Of a stretch of 64,000 nt of DNA, positions 38,214-47,129 are shown piece after piece. The DNA is from Cellulosimicrobium sp. Marseille-Q4280 (GTDB lineage Bacteria > Actinomycetota > Actinomycetes > Actinomycetales > Cellulomonadaceae). Location: the NCBI RefSeq assembly GCF_943181405.1, contig NZ_CALPBY010000001.1, positions 806,001-870,000 on the forward strand, given 5' to 3'. A program made the position numbers and the translations under genes. Every line of letters starts with the position of its first letter. Positions within the stretch are counted from its first letter, which is position 1. The notes beneath the pieces were generated by a model that saw only the letters and a program-made list of their open reading frames with translations, had not been told where the DNA came from and made no database searches.

Positions 38214-39074
38214 GTGGACACGACCGTGTACCGACCCGCCGAGCCCGCACCCGACGGCGGCCCCGGAGCGAGGACGGCCGGCCCAGCGGTGCGCGCCCGC
38301 GCGCTGCGCAAGACCTATGGCACGGGCGAGGCGGTCGTGCGCGCGCTCGACGGTGTCGACGTGGACTTCGAGCGCGGGCACTTCACCGCGATCATGGGCC
38401 CCTCGGGCTCGGGCAAGTCGACGCTCATGCACCTGCTCGCCGGGCTCGACTCCGCGACGGACGGGCACGCGTTCATCGGCGACACCGACGTCACGCGCCT
38501 CAACGACAACGCGCTCACCCAGCTGCGCCGCGACCGCGTCGGCTTCGTGTTCCAGTCGTTCAACCTCCTGCCGATGTTCACGGCGGAGCAGAACATCACG
38601 CTGCCGGTCGAGCTCGCGGGCGGCACCGTCGACCGCGCGTGGTTCGACACCCTGGTCAGCACGCTCGGCCTCCAGGCACGCCTCACGCACCGCCCGAGCG
38701 AGCTCTCGGGCGGCCAGCAGCAGCGCGTCGCCATCGCGCGGGCGCTCATCGCCGCCCCGGAGGTCGTGTTCGCCGACGAGCCGACGGGCAACCTCGACTC
38801 GCGCTCCGGCGCGGAGGTGCTGAGCTTCCTGCGCCGCAGCGTCCGCGAGCTCGGCCGCACGATCATCATGGTCACGCACGACCCGGCGGCGGCGGCGTAC
38901 GCGGACCGCGTCGTGCTCATCGCCGACGGCCGCATCGCGGGCGACATCGCCGACCCGACGCCCGAGTCGGTGCTCGCCGGCCTCGACGCGCTGCGCACGC
39001 TCGAGGTCGCCGGACCGGACGAGCGCGGCGACGTCGCGGCAGCGGGTGCGGCCACGGGGACGGTGCGCGCCTGA
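38214..39074 (+). CDS. ABC transporter ATPase (MacB/LolD type)
   Basis: A 286-residue ATPase. Walker A is GPSGSGKST (residues 62-70), the Q-loop region FVFQSFNLLPMFT, signature LSGGQQQRVAIAR, and Walker B VVFADEPTGNLD. The GTG start has AGGAGA upstream. It powers the FtsX-type permease encoded next, with which it overlaps by one base (TGATG). Such pairs work as mechanotransmission systems rather than classical importers, often against antibiotics or envelope stress. Acts at the inner face of the membrane. Confidence 0.94.
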   Translation: MDTTVYRPAEPAPDGGPGARTAGPAVRARALRKTYGTGEAVVRALDGVDVDFERGHFTAIMGPSGSGKSTLMHLLAGLDSATDGHAFIGDTDVTRLNDNALTQLRRDRVGFVFQSFNLLPMFTAEQNITLPVELAGGTVDRAWFDTLVSTLGLQARLTHRPSELSGGQQQRVAIARALIAAPEVVFADEPTGNLDSRSGAEVLSFLRRSVRELGRTIIMVTHDPAAAAYADRVVLIADGRIAGDIADPTPESVLAGLDALRTLEVAGPDERGDVAAAGAATGTVRA

Positions 39075-41626
39075 TGCTCCGCCTGACCCTGGCGCAGATG
39101 CGCCGCAGCCTGGGCCGCCTCACCGCGGCCGGCGTCGCGATCGTCATCGGGACGGCCTTCGTCACGGCGACGCTCATCGCGGGCAACGTCATCACCCGGA
39201 CCACCAACGACTCGATCGCCGCGCAGTTCGCGGACGCCGACCTCGTGGTGTCCGCACCTGCCGACCTCACCGCCGCGGACGTCGACGCGCTCGCCGCCGT
39301 CGAGGGAGTCCAGGCGGTCGACGCCGTACAGCTGACCTACCTGGACCTGTCCAACGGCTCGAAGCGCGTCTTCCAGATGGGGATCCCGACACCGTCGGAC
39401 CCGCGGTTCCAGGCGCTGGAGGTCGTCGAGGGCTCGCTCCCGAGCGCGCCCGGACAGCTCGCCCTGCCCGAGAGCGTCGCCGAACGCCTCGACGTCTCGG
39501 TGGGCGACACCGTCGTGAGCCTGCGCAACGTGTGGGACGACTCGGCACCCGACGGCGGCGCGTACGAGGAGCTCCGCGACGAGCTGACGGTCGTCGGCAC
39601 GACGGACGACCCGTACGGCGCGTACGCCCAGATGGGCGGTGCGGCCGTCCTCTCCGCCGCGGACGTCGCCGCGTGGGAGGCCGCGCAGCGGTCGGCCGAG
39701 GACGCCGAGCGCACGTACTCCGCCGCGATGGTCGGGCTCGCGCCCGGCACGGACCTCGAGGCGGTGCGCGCCGCGCTGGTCGCGCAGGGTCCGGACGGGT
39801 CGCGGGCCGTCACGCCGTCCGAGCACGCGCAGGACGTCGCGCGCAGCATGACGGGAGACCGCGACGTGTTCACGTTCGTCATCCTCGGCTTCGCCGCGGT
39901 CGCGCTGATCGTCGCCGCGCTCGTCATCGCGAACACGTTCCAGGTGCTCGTCGCCCAGCGCACCCGCACGCTCGCGCTGCTGCGCGCCGTCGGGGCGAAC
40001 AAGGCGCAGCTCGCGCGCTCGGTGCTCTCGGAGGCGACGATCCTCGGCGTGGCGTCGTCGGTGGGCGGCGTCCTGGTGGGCGCCCTGCTCACGCAGGTCG
40101 CGCTGCTCGTCGCCCGTGGCGCCGACCTCGGCGTGCCCGTCCCCTCGACGATCACCGTCACCCCGGCGGTCGTGCTCGTGCCGCTCCTCGTGGGCACGCT
40201 CGTCACGCTCGTCGCCTCCCTGGCACCGGCCCGCGCGGCGACCCGCGTCGCGCCGCTCGAGGCCCTGCGCCCGGCCGACGCCCCGAGCGTGCGCGGCGGC
40301 GGACGCGTGCGCCTCGTGCTCGCGTCCCTGCTCACGCTCGGTGGCGCGGCGCTCCTCGCGGGCGGGATCGTGCTGGGTGCGAACAGCCCCGAGGCGGGGA
40401 TCCTCGTCGGTGTCGCGGGCGGCGCGCTGTCGTTCGTCGGCGTGCTCGTCGGTGCCGTGTTCTGGCTGCCGAAGGTCGTCGCGCTCGTCGGCCGCCTCCT
40501 CGCGGGCACCGGGTCGACGGCGCGCCTCGCCGCGGCGAACACCCTGCGCAACCCGCGGCGAACCACGGCGACGAGCACCGCGCTGCTCATCGGCGTCACG
40601 CTCGTCGCGATGATGTCCACAGGTGCCGCGAGCGCCCGGTCGAGCCTCGACTCCGCCCTCGACGACCAGTACCCCGTGGACGTGATGGTCGCGGCCGACA
40701 ACTACGGGTCGACGGACCAGCCCGTGCCCGACACGGTCGTGCGGGCGGTGTCCGAGGTGGACGGTGTCGCGGGGGTCGTCGGGCTCACCGGGACGGAGGT
40801 CACGCTGCCCGACGGGAGCTACGCCTCGGTGCACGGCGTGGAGCCCGCGGAGGCGCTCGACGTCGTCCGCTCGCCCGAGACGCTCGAGGCGTTCGGCGAG
40901 GGCACGGTCATGGTGCCCGAGTACTCCGCCGAGTCGTACGGCGTCACCGACGGCGACGAGCTGACGCTCACCGGACCGACCGGCGAGACGGTCGAGCTCA
41001 CGGCCCACGTCGGGGCGATCGGCGACCGCTGGCTGATGACGACCGCCGACGCCCTGGCCGTCGACCCCTCGGCCGTCGTCTCGCGGCTGTGGGTCGGCCT
41101 GGGCTCGCCGGACGACGCGATGCAGGTCGTGCCCGCGATCCAGGACGCGATCGTCGGGACGGACGCGCCCGTGGAGGTGATCGGCGTCGCGGTCGAGCGC
41201 GCGACGATGCAGCAGGTCATCGACACGATCCTCGCGGTGATCGTCGGGCTGCTCGCCGTGGCGGTCGTCATCGCGCTCATCGGCGTGGCGAACACGCTCT
41301 CGCTGTCCGTCATCGAGCGGCGCCGCGAGTCCGCGACGCTGCGCGCGATCGGGCTCAGCCGTTCGCAGCTGCGCTGGATGCTGGCGCTCGAGGGCATGCT
41401 CATCGCGGGCGTCGGCGCGCTGCTCGGGATCACGCTCGGCGTGCTCTACGGCTGGGCGGGGTCGGCGACCGCGCTGAGCATCATGGGCGACGTGTCGCTC
41501 ACCGTGCCGTGGCGGGACATCGTGCTCGTGCTCGTCGTGGCGCTCGTGGCCGGCCTGGTGGCGTCCGTCGTCCCCGGCCGGACGGCGGCCCGGACGTCGC
41601 CGGTCGCGGCGCTCGCGGTGGACTGA
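39074..41626 (+). CDS. FtsX/MacB-type ABC transporter permease
   Basis: An 850-residue permease with two FtsX repeats: a first helix at ~16-38, an external domain of ~200 residues, three helices at ~265-410, two more at ~430-485, then a second external domain and three final helices (~710-850). Conserved intracellular segments include LVAQRTRTLALLRAVGAN and VIERRRESATLRAIGLSRSQ. The paired layout is usual for actinobacterial proteins of this type. The ligand is unknown; envelope stress or peptide sensing with the NarL system is inference from gene order. A long hairpin ends the transcript. Confidence 0.93.
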   Translation: MLRLTLAQMRRSLGRLTAAGVAIVIGTAFVTATLIAGNVITRTTNDSIAAQFADADLVVSAPADLTAADVDALAAVEGVQAVDAVQLTYLDLSNGSKRVFQMGIPTPSDPRFQALEVVEGSLPSAPGQLALPESVAERLDVSVGDTVVSLRNVWDDSAPDGGAYEELRDELTVVGTTDDPYGAYAQMGGAAVLSAADVAAWEAAQRSAEDAERTYSAAMVGLAPGTDLEAVRAALVAQGPDGSRAVTPSEHAQDVARSMTGDRDVFTFVILGFAAVALIVAALVIANTFQVLVAQRTRTLALLRAVGANKAQLARSVLSEATILGVASSVGGVLVGALLTQVALLVARGADLGVPVPSTITVTPAVVLVPLLVGTLVTLVASLAPARAATRVAPLEALRPADAPSVRGGGRVRLVLASLLTLGGAALLAGGIVLGANSPEAGILVGVAGGALSFVGVLVGAVFWLPKVVALVGRLLAGTGSTARLAAANTLRNPRRTTATSTALLIGVTLVAMMSTGAASARSSLDSALDDQYPVDVMVAADNYGSTDQPVPDTVVRAVSEVDGVAGVVGLTGTEVTLPDGSYASVHGVEPAEALDVVRSPETLEAFGEGTVMVPEYSAESYGVTDGDELTLTGPTGETVELTAHVGAIGDRWLMTTADALAVDPSAVVSRLWVGLGSPDDAMQVVPAIQDAIVGTDAPVEVIGVAVERATMQQVIDTILAVIVGLLAVAVVIALIGVANTLSLSVIERRRESATLRAIGLSRSQLRWMLALEGMLIAGVGALLGITLGVLYGWAGSATALSIMGDVSLTVPWRDIVLVLVVALVAGLVASVVPGRTAARTSPVAALAVD

Positions 41627-41670
41627 CGCGCCACGGACGTCCTGGTCCGTGCCCGGACCGGACGTCCGGC

Positions 41671-41706
41671 GGACGCCCCTGCGGACAGTTGTCCACAGGG
41701 GCGTCC
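41671..41706 (+). terminator. Terminator after the ABC transporter
   Basis: 17-nt arms (41671-41687, 41690-41706) with one mismatch and a very short loop, 45 nt after the permease stop. The right arm contains TTGTCCACA, a DnaA-box match, probably by chance. Confidence 0.75.
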
Positions 41707-41737
41707 GTCGTCCCGGCGCGGGTGGCGTCCCAGGCGG

Positions 41738-41743
41738 CAGGAT
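41738..41743 (+). promoter_or_regulatory. -10 box of the FtsK/EccC-like gene
   Basis: CAGGAT, 6 nt before the GTG at 41750; leaderless pattern. Confidence 0.5.
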
Positions 41744-41749
41744 CGGCAC

Positions 41750-44700
41750 GTGCCCGCCCCGACCGCTCCCGCTCCCCCGCAGCCCGCCCCTGCCCGGGCG
41801 GCTCTCCCTGCTCCCGGGGTGGCGGGCGCCGCCGCGCGGGTGACCCTGCGGCCGGGCACGGACCTGCTGCTCGACGTCGGCGTCCGCCTCGGCGACGCAC
41901 GACAGGCCCTCGCCGACCTGACGTGCCGGCCCGAGCTCCTCACCGCACCGCTGCGCGTCGACGGCGTCCGCGTCGACGACGACCAGCGGTGCGGCACCCG
42001 ACCCCTCCTCCCCGGCGCCACGCTCGCGACGGACGACGCGCGTGAGGACGCCGCACGCCCGTGGGCCGCGGACGTCCTCGCCGCGCCGTGGCACGTCGCC
42101 GTGGTGGGCGGCCCTCGCGCCGGCCGGCTGGTGCCGGTCACGCCCCCGGCCGCGCCGGGCCGGCAGTCCGGGGCGCGGACACCGGACGGCCTCGTCGCGG
42201 TCGACGCGCTCGAGGTGCGGTCGACCCGGGTCCGGCGGGGACACGTCGTGCGGGTCCGTGGCCCGCGGGGCGCGTTCCGGGTGCGGGCCGCCGACCCGGC
42301 CCGGCCCGCCGCCCGGGGCTCGGGGCGCCGGCGCCGCCTCTCGCCGAGGTGGGCGACACGCTGGCGCGAGGGGCACGTCGTCGTGCACGGCTCGACGACC
42401 TACGCGCTGCGGCCTCGCCCGCGCCTCGAGCACGCGCCCCGTGTGCCGCCCTCGGACGCGGTCGCGGTCGCGGGGACGACCGCGGGCCCCGAGGCGTCGC
42501 GCCGCTGGAGCACGCACCTCGCGACGGCGCTCACCCCGGCCGTGGCGTCGCTCGCGCTCGCGGTGACGTTCCGCCAGCCGCTGTACGCGCTGCTCGCCCT
42601 CGTCGGTCCGCTCGCCCTGCTGCTGCCGGCGCTCCTGGACGCCCGACGTCGTCGCACCGCCGGGCGCGACGCCGGCGACGGACCCGGGACGGGTCCCGGC
42701 GGCGTCCCGGGCCCCGGGCGGGGCGGCGTGCCGGCCGCGGCTGCCGGCGGGGCCGCGGGGGCTCGGTCCCCCGACCCTCTGCGGCCCCGCCCCGCCGACG
42801 TGCTCACCTGGGCAGCGGTCGCCCACCTCGCCCCCGACGACACCGTGCAGGCCGTTCCCGGCCGTGCGGTCGTCGATCATGGCCCCCCTGCCGGCCCACC
42901 GGCGGGCCGACCGACCGGGTCGACGCCGGGGTCCACCACGGACGACGGGCTCGGCGTCCGGCTGCCGGACGGCTGCATCGCGGTGGTCGGCCCGCGGAAC
43001 GCGGCCCTCGCGGCAGCACGCGCCGTGCTCGCCGAGCTGCTGACCTCCGGGGCCGCCCCGACGGTCCGGCACGGACCGGGTGCGGCGTCCGACTGGTCCT
43101 GGTGCCGGTGGCTGCCGCGGAGCACGCTCGTGCGGAGCCTCGACGACGCCGCGGCCGCTGCCGCTGCCGCGAGGCTGCTCGTCGTCGACGGCGACCTCGC
43201 GCCCGGCGAGCTCGCTGCCGCGTGGGAACGGCTCGGCCCTGCGGGGGCACGCCTGGTCCTCGTCGCGCGCGACGTGCAGGCCGTGCCCGCGTGGTGCCGC
43301 ACCGTCCTGGCGGTCGGCGGCGACGACGCCGTGCTCACCGGGGCGGACGGCGTCGGCACGACGACCCCGTACGTCGGCGTGGACGTCACATGGGCCCAGG
43401 AGCTCGCCCGTCACCTCGCGGCGGCCGAGCACCTCGGCCGGCTCCGTGCGCCCGGCGTCGCGACGGTCCCCGACGGCTGCGACCCTGCGGCGTCGACCCT
43501 CCCCGACGACGTCTCCCTGGGAGCTCTCCTCGGTGCACCGGCGGCGCCCGAGCCGGTCGGCGCGACGGTCGCGTGGGTCGCCGACCGCTGGCGGCGCGCC
43601 GCGACGCGCGACGGCCGAGGCCTCCCGGTCCCGCTCGGCGTCGGCCCGGGCGGTACGCCGGAGGTCGTCGACCTCGTCGCCGACGGTCCGCACGTGCTCG
43701 TGGCAGGCACGACGGGCGCGGGCAAGTCCGAGCTCCTCCAGTCCCTGGTCGCGGGTCTCGCGCTCGGACGCTCGCCGGCCGAGCTGACGTTCGTGCTGGT
43801 CGACTTCAAGGGCGGCGCGAGCTTCGGTGAGTGCGGGAGGCTGCCGCACGTCGTCGGTCAGGTGACGGACCTCGACGCAGGTCTCGCCGGGCGGGCGCTC
43901 GCCGGTCTGCGGGCGGAGCTCCGCCGTCGGGAGCGCGTCCTCGCCGCGGCGGGCGCCGCGAGCGTCGACGACGTGCCCGCGGGCACGCTCCCCCGGCTGG
44001 TCGTGGTCATCGACGAGTTCCGCGCGCTCGCCGACGAGCTGCCCGAGTTCCTCCCGGGCCTCCTGCGCGTCGCCGCCCAGGGCCGCTCGCTCGGCGTGCA
44101 CCTCGTGCTCGCGACGCAGCGCCCCGCCGGTGCGGTGAGCGCGGACGTGCGCGCCAACATCACGCTGCGGCTCGCGCTGAGAGTCGTCGACGCCGCGGAC
44201 TCGCGCGACGTCGTCGAGTCGCCCCACGCGGCGCTGATCCCCACCGGGACACCGGGGCGGCTCGTGCTGCGCCGCGGCGCCGCCCCACCCGTCGCGCTCC
44301 AGTGCGCGCGGGCCGGGGCACCGGTCCCGGTGCCGACGGCCGGGGTCCGTGCTGCCCCGGGCTGGGGCGCCACCACGCTCCCGGCCGACGACGCCCTCGC
44401 GCGCGGCGGGGGCGAGGGCACCCCGGCGCCGGACACCCTCGCACGGCTCGTCGACGCGGCCCGCACCGTCGCCGCCAGTGCGGGGATCACGACACCCGGC
44501 CCGCCGTGGCTGCCCGCGCTGCCGGAACAGGTCCGCGCGCGGGACCTCGGCGCCCTGGGCGCCCTGAGCGGTCCGGTCGACGCCCGGCGCGAGCCCAGCG
44601 GTCCGGTCGGCCCGGACACCGAGGGCGCCCTCGGGACGGACGCTCGCGCGACGCTGCCCCTGGCTCTCGGCGACGACCCCGACCACCAGCGTCGCGTCGT

Positions 44701-46030
44701 CGTCGGATGGGACCCGCGGGACGGCCACCTCGCCGTCCTCGGACGCGCGCGCTCCGGACGGACGACGACCCTGGTCGCCCTCGCGCACGCCGCCCTCGCG
44801 CAGGGCTGGCACGTCCACGCCGTCGGAGCGCGGCTCGGCGAGATCGCGGCGCACCCCGCCGCCGGGACCGTGGTCGACCGCTCCGACGCCCGGCGCGTCG
44901 CGCGGCTGCTGCGCCTCCTCGCGCAGCACGACGACGGACAGGACCGACCCGTCGGGGCGCTCGGCACGGCGCCCACCCTCGTCCTCGTCGACGACGTCGA
45001 GGCGGTCCGTTCGACGCTCTCGGCGCTCGCGGGGGGCGCAGGGGCCGACCTGCTCGCCGAGGCGCTCACGGAATCCGGCGCGGCCTTCGCCGTCGCCGGG
45101 TCCGGGCCGACCGTCGCCGGTCTGGCCGCGTGCATCGGGGTCCGCACGGTCCTGTCGTCCCGCGACCGCCACGACGACGTGTCCCTCGGCGTCCCCGCCC
45201 CGCTGGCGGGGCGAGGCGGCCCTCCCGGCCGGGCGGTGTGGATCGGCCCGGGGGAACCCCTCGTCTGCCAGGTCGTCCTGCCGGACGTCGACCCGGCGGA
45301 CCCCGGCCTGGTGGACCCCGGCCCGTTGCGCCTCGCCGTTCTGCCGACGACGATCCGCGAGAGCGCGCTGCACGTGGCCGACCGTCCCCGCGTCCCAGGC
45401 CTGCCCGACGAGGTGCCCGTGGGGATCGGTGGTGACGACGCGTCCGTGCTCACGCTCGACGCGAGCCGCGGCGCCCTGGTCGTCGGTCCGCCCGGCAGCG
45501 GGCGCACGACCGCGCTCGTGCTGCTCGCCCGGCACGCACGGACCGTGGGCGTGCTGCGCGGGGTCCTCGCGCGCGACCGCTCGCTGCAGGACGTCGCGGG
45601 GCCGGGCGTCGCCGTCGGCGGACGCTTCTCGCCGGCCGAGGTCGGCCGCGTCCTCGATGCGGTCGTCGCGTCGGGTACGACGCCGGGGGCCTCCGGGGCT
45701 CCTGTCCTCGTCGTCGACGACATCGACCAGCTCGCCCAGCTGTGCGTGCTCGAGGCGGACCGCGTCGCGGCGCTGTGCCGCGAGGACGTGCGCCTCGTGG
45801 CGTCCGCGGCCACCGGGTCGGCGGTCATGGCGATGCGGGGTCCGCTCGCCGAGCTGCGCGCACGACGCTCGGGGATCGTCCTCGCGCCGGCGGAACGAGG
45901 GAGCGGCGAGGTCTTCGGTCACGACCTGTCGTGGCTCGCCGACCCAGGACGTCCCCGACCGGGGCGAGGCGTCCTCGTCGAGGGCTCGCGGCTCGCACCG
46001 GTACAGGTCGCGCTCCCCGACGGAGGATGA
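41750..46030 (+). CDS. FtsK/SpoIIIE-type ATPase, EccC/EssC-like, three ATPase modules
   Basis: A 1426-residue protein. The N-terminal ~250 residues are beta-rich and could be FHA-like. A hydrophobic hairpin (~270-300, LYALLALVGPLALLLPALL) should be in the membrane. Module 1 has an intact Walker A GTTGAGKS (653-660) and Walker B LVVVIDEFRAL (Asp755, Glu756), plus VLVDFKGGASF. Modules 2 and 3 have GRARSGRTT (from 998) and GPPGSGRTT (from 1246), where the Walker lysine is arginine, so they are probably inactive. This layout matches type VII secretion motor ATPases. No WXG100, EccB, EccD or mycosin gene is in the window, so it is an orphan here. Confidence 0.85.
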   Translation: MPAPTAPAPPQPAPARAALPAPGVAGAAARVTLRPGTDLLLDVGVRLGDARQALADLTCRPELLTAPLRVDGVRVDDDQRCGTRPLLPGATLATDDAREDAARPWAADVLAAPWHVAVVGGPRAGRLVPVTPPAAPGRQSGARTPDGLVAVDALEVRSTRVRRGHVVRVRGPRGAFRVRAADPARPAARGSGRRRRLSPRWATRWREGHVVVHGSTTYALRPRPRLEHAPRVPPSDAVAVAGTTAGPEASRRWSTHLATALTPAVASLALAVTFRQPLYALLALVGPLALLLPALLDARRRRTAGRDAGDGPGTGPGGVPGPGRGGVPAAAAGGAAGARSPDPLRPRPADVLTWAAVAHLAPDDTVQAVPGRAVVDHGPPAGPPAGRPTGSTPGSTTDDGLGVRLPDGCIAVVGPRNAALAAARAVLAELLTSGAAPTVRHGPGAASDWSWCRWLPRSTLVRSLDDAAAAAAAARLLVVDGDLAPGELAAAWERLGPAGARLVLVARDVQAVPAWCRTVLAVGGDDAVLTGADGVGTTTPYVGVDVTWAQELARHLAAAEHLGRLRAPGVATVPDGCDPAASTLPDDVSLGALLGAPAAPEPVGATVAWVADRWRRAATRDGRGLPVPLGVGPGGTPEVVDLVADGPHVLVAGTTGAGKSELLQSLVAGLALGRSPAELTFVLVDFKGGASFGECGRLPHVVGQVTDLDAGLAGRALAGLRAELRRRERVLAAAGAASVDDVPAGTLPRLVVVIDEFRALADELPEFLPGLLRVAAQGRSLGVHLVLATQRPAGAVSADVRANITLRLALRVVDAADSRDVVESPHAALIPTGTPGRLVLRRGAAPPVALQCARAGAPVPVPTAGVRAAPGWGATTLPADDALARGGGEGTPAPDTLARLVDAARTVAASAGITTPGPPWLPALPEQVRARDLGALGALSGPVDARREPSGPVGPDTEGALGTDARATLPLALGDDPDHQRRVVVGWDPRDGHLAVLGRARSGRTTTLVALAHAALAQGWHVHAVGARLGEIAAHPAAGTVVDRSDARRVARLLRLLAQHDDGQDRPVGALGTAPTLVLVDDVEAVRSTLSALAGGAGADLLAEALTESGAAFAVAGSGPTVAGLAACIGVRTVLSSRDRHDDVSLGVPAPLAGRGGPPGRAVWIGPGEPLVCQVVLPDVDPADPGLVDPGPLRLAVLPTTIRESALHVADRPRVPGLPDEVPVGIGGDDASVLTLDASRGALVVGPPGSGRTTALVLLARHARTVGVLRGVLARDRSLQDVAGPGVAVGGRFSPAEVGRVLDAVVASGTTPGASGAPVLVVDDIDQLAQLCVLEADRVAALCREDVRLVASAATGSAVMAMRGPLAELRARRSGIVLAPAERGSGEVFGHDLSWLADPGRPRPGRGVLVEGSRLAPVQVALPDGG

Positions 46031-46067
46031 CGGCGGTCCGGACCGGCCGGGACGCGGCTGCGCGCCA

Positions 46068-46119
46068 CCGTCGCGCGGCCGTGCGACGGCGCGCGTGTCC
46101 CAGCGACGGCGCGCGTCTC
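46068..46119. terminator. Convergent terminator-like hairpin with a 17-bp direct repeat
   Basis: 7-bp arms CCGTCGC (46068-46074) and GCGACGG (46083-46089). A 17-nt segment at 46083 is repeated at 46103 with one mismatch, giving an alternative right arm. It lies between the stops of the convergent neighbours. Confidence 0.45.
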
Positions 46120-46552
46120 AGGCGGCCGGACGGGCGTCGCGCGTCGTCGCCTCGACCACCGGCCGGAGCATGAGCAGCACGAGCACGACCACGGCGAGCA
46201 CCAGGGCCACCGCGATCCACGCCGACGCCCCGGACTGCAACGAGCTGATCACGACGACGACCTGGAGGATCTGCCAGGTGGCGACGGGGGACCGGGCCCA
46301 CCGGCGGCCCTGCAGCAGCCCGCGGACGCACAGGACGAGGAGTGTCGCGACGCCGAGCGCGAACACCACGAGGAACAGGCTCACGCCGACGGACCGGGAG
46401 CCACCGGCGAGCAGCTCGACGAGCACCACCGCCCCGCCCACGGCGAGCGCGAGGGCCTCGACGAGGACGCCCACGACGAGGGCGACGAGGGCCGGCGGGC
46501 GGTCCCCGGGGCCGGTCTCCGGACGGTCCTGCGGGGCGGGTCGAGGGGGCAC
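46118..46552 (-). CDS. Small membrane protein, function unknown
   Basis: About 144 residues with four hydrophobic helices and a short Pro/Arg-rich N-terminus (PPRPAPQDRPETG). Helices include VALVVGVLVEALALAVGGA and IAVALVLAVVVLVLLML. The start is taken as the GTG at 46552, 8 nt after a TACGCT box; upstream GTG codons are possible. Similar small proteins occur next to FtsK-like or whiB genes in related actinobacteria, but no role is known. It is convergent with the ATPase gene and divergent from whiB. Confidence 0.7.
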   Translation of the reverse strand: MPPRPAPQDRPETGPGDRPPALVALVVGVLVEALALAVGGAVVLVELLAGGSRSVGVSLFLVVFALGVATLLVLCVRGLLQGRRWARSPVATWQILQVVVVISSLQSGASAWIAVALVLAVVVLVLLMLRPVVEATTRDARPAA

Positions 46553-46560
46553 GATCACCC

Positions 46561-46566
46561 AGCGTA
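46561..46566 (-). promoter_or_regulatory. -10 box of the small membrane protein gene
   Basis: TACGCT on the minus strand, 8 nt before GTG 46552. Confidence 0.45.
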
Positions 46567-46619
46567 CGCCGCGACCTGGGCGTTCACTTCCGTGTGACGC
46601 ACACCTCACGATTCATCCA

Positions 46620-46633
46620 GAGGAAACTTCCTC
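46620..46633. promoter_or_regulatory. Perfect palindrome upstream of whiB
   Basis: GAGGAA-AC-TTCCTC, a perfect 6-2-6 inverted repeat in the unusually A/T-rich stretch before whiB. Candidate operator. Confidence 0.45.
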
Positions 46634-46652
46634 GTAACCCCTTGTGCTCGTC

Positions 46653-46667
46653 TTCACGAGGTGTGAA
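46653..46667. promoter_or_regulatory. Second inverted repeat upstream of whiB
   Basis: TTCAC-GAGGT-GTGAA, 5-5-5. It resembles but does not match a CRP/GlxR site in spacing (TGTGA-N6-TCACA). Candidate operator for whiB or the divergent gene. Confidence 0.4.
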
Positions 46668-46773
46668 CCTGGTTCAAGCATCAATTACCCCCCGCTCGGA
46701 ACCTGGCCTTGCGGCGCCCACCGCGCAGCGTCATCACCTGCGTCCAGGTTCCCCCCGCACCAAGGAGATCACC

Positions 46774-47022
46774 ATGGACTGGCGCCACCGCGCAGCCTGC
46801 CTGGACGAAGACCCGGAGCTGTTCTTCCCGATCGGCAACACGGGCCCGGCCCTGCTGCAGATCGAGGAGGCGAAGGCCGTGTGCCGTCGCTGCGACGTCG
46901 TCGACACGTGCCTCAAGTGGGCGATCGAGTCGGGTCAGGACGCCGGCGTCTGGGGCGGCCTGTCCGAGGACGAGCGTCGCGCGCTCAAGCGCCGCACCGC
47001 CCGCGCCCGCCGCGCCGGCTGA
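46774..47022 (+). CDS. WhiB-family iron-sulfur regulator
   Basis: An 82-residue protein with the four [4Fe-4S] ligands Cys9, Cys37, Cys40 and Cys46 (C-x2-C-x5-C), the GVWGG turn (58-62) and a basic C-terminus LKRRTARARRAG. Size and motifs are close to WhiB1/WhmE-like proteins, which bind sigma factor and respond to nitric oxide or redox state. AAGGAG precedes the ATG with good spacing. Two inverted repeats lie upstream and a 19-bp hairpin downstream, so it is monocistronic. Confidence 0.96.
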   Translation: MDWRHRAACLDEDPELFFPIGNTGPALLQIEEAKAVCRRCDVVDTCLKWAIESGQDAGVWGGLSEDERRALKRRTARARRAG

Positions 47023-47053
47023 CGCCCGCCCGCGGAGCAGCACCGCAGCACCT

Positions 47054-47095
47054 TCACGAAGGGCCGCCACCCCACCGGGTGGCGGCCCTTCGTGA
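47054..47095 (+). terminator. whiB terminator
   Basis: Perfect 19-bp stem (47054-47072 with 47077-47095) and a 4-nt loop CACC, 31 nt after the whiB stop. It also faces the end of the convergent kinase gene. Confidence 0.92.
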
Positions 47096-47129
47096 TGGAG
47101 ATGCCCGACGCGATGCCCTGGCTGCACCC

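Noticed and set aside
41689-41697. DnaA box TTGTCCACA as a sign of a replication origin
   Set aside because: Single copy inside a terminator arm, with no further boxes, no A/T-rich region, and no dnaA or dnaN nearby.
38315-45922. A minus-strand open frame of more than 2500 codons
   Set aside because: It lies antisense to the ABC transporter and FtsK/EccC-like genes, whose protein domains are clear. Its length follows from extreme GC content and scarce stop codons; its translation is low-complexity Arg/Gly/Ala.
41750-46030. Complete type VII secretion locus
   Set aside because: Only the motor-like ATPase is present; no WXG100, EccB, EccD, EccE or mycosin gene lies within 15 kb.
46581-46610. 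CRP/GlxR binding site (TGTGA...TCACG) before whiB
   Set aside because: The half-sites are separated by 8 nt instead of 6, so the match is not convincing.
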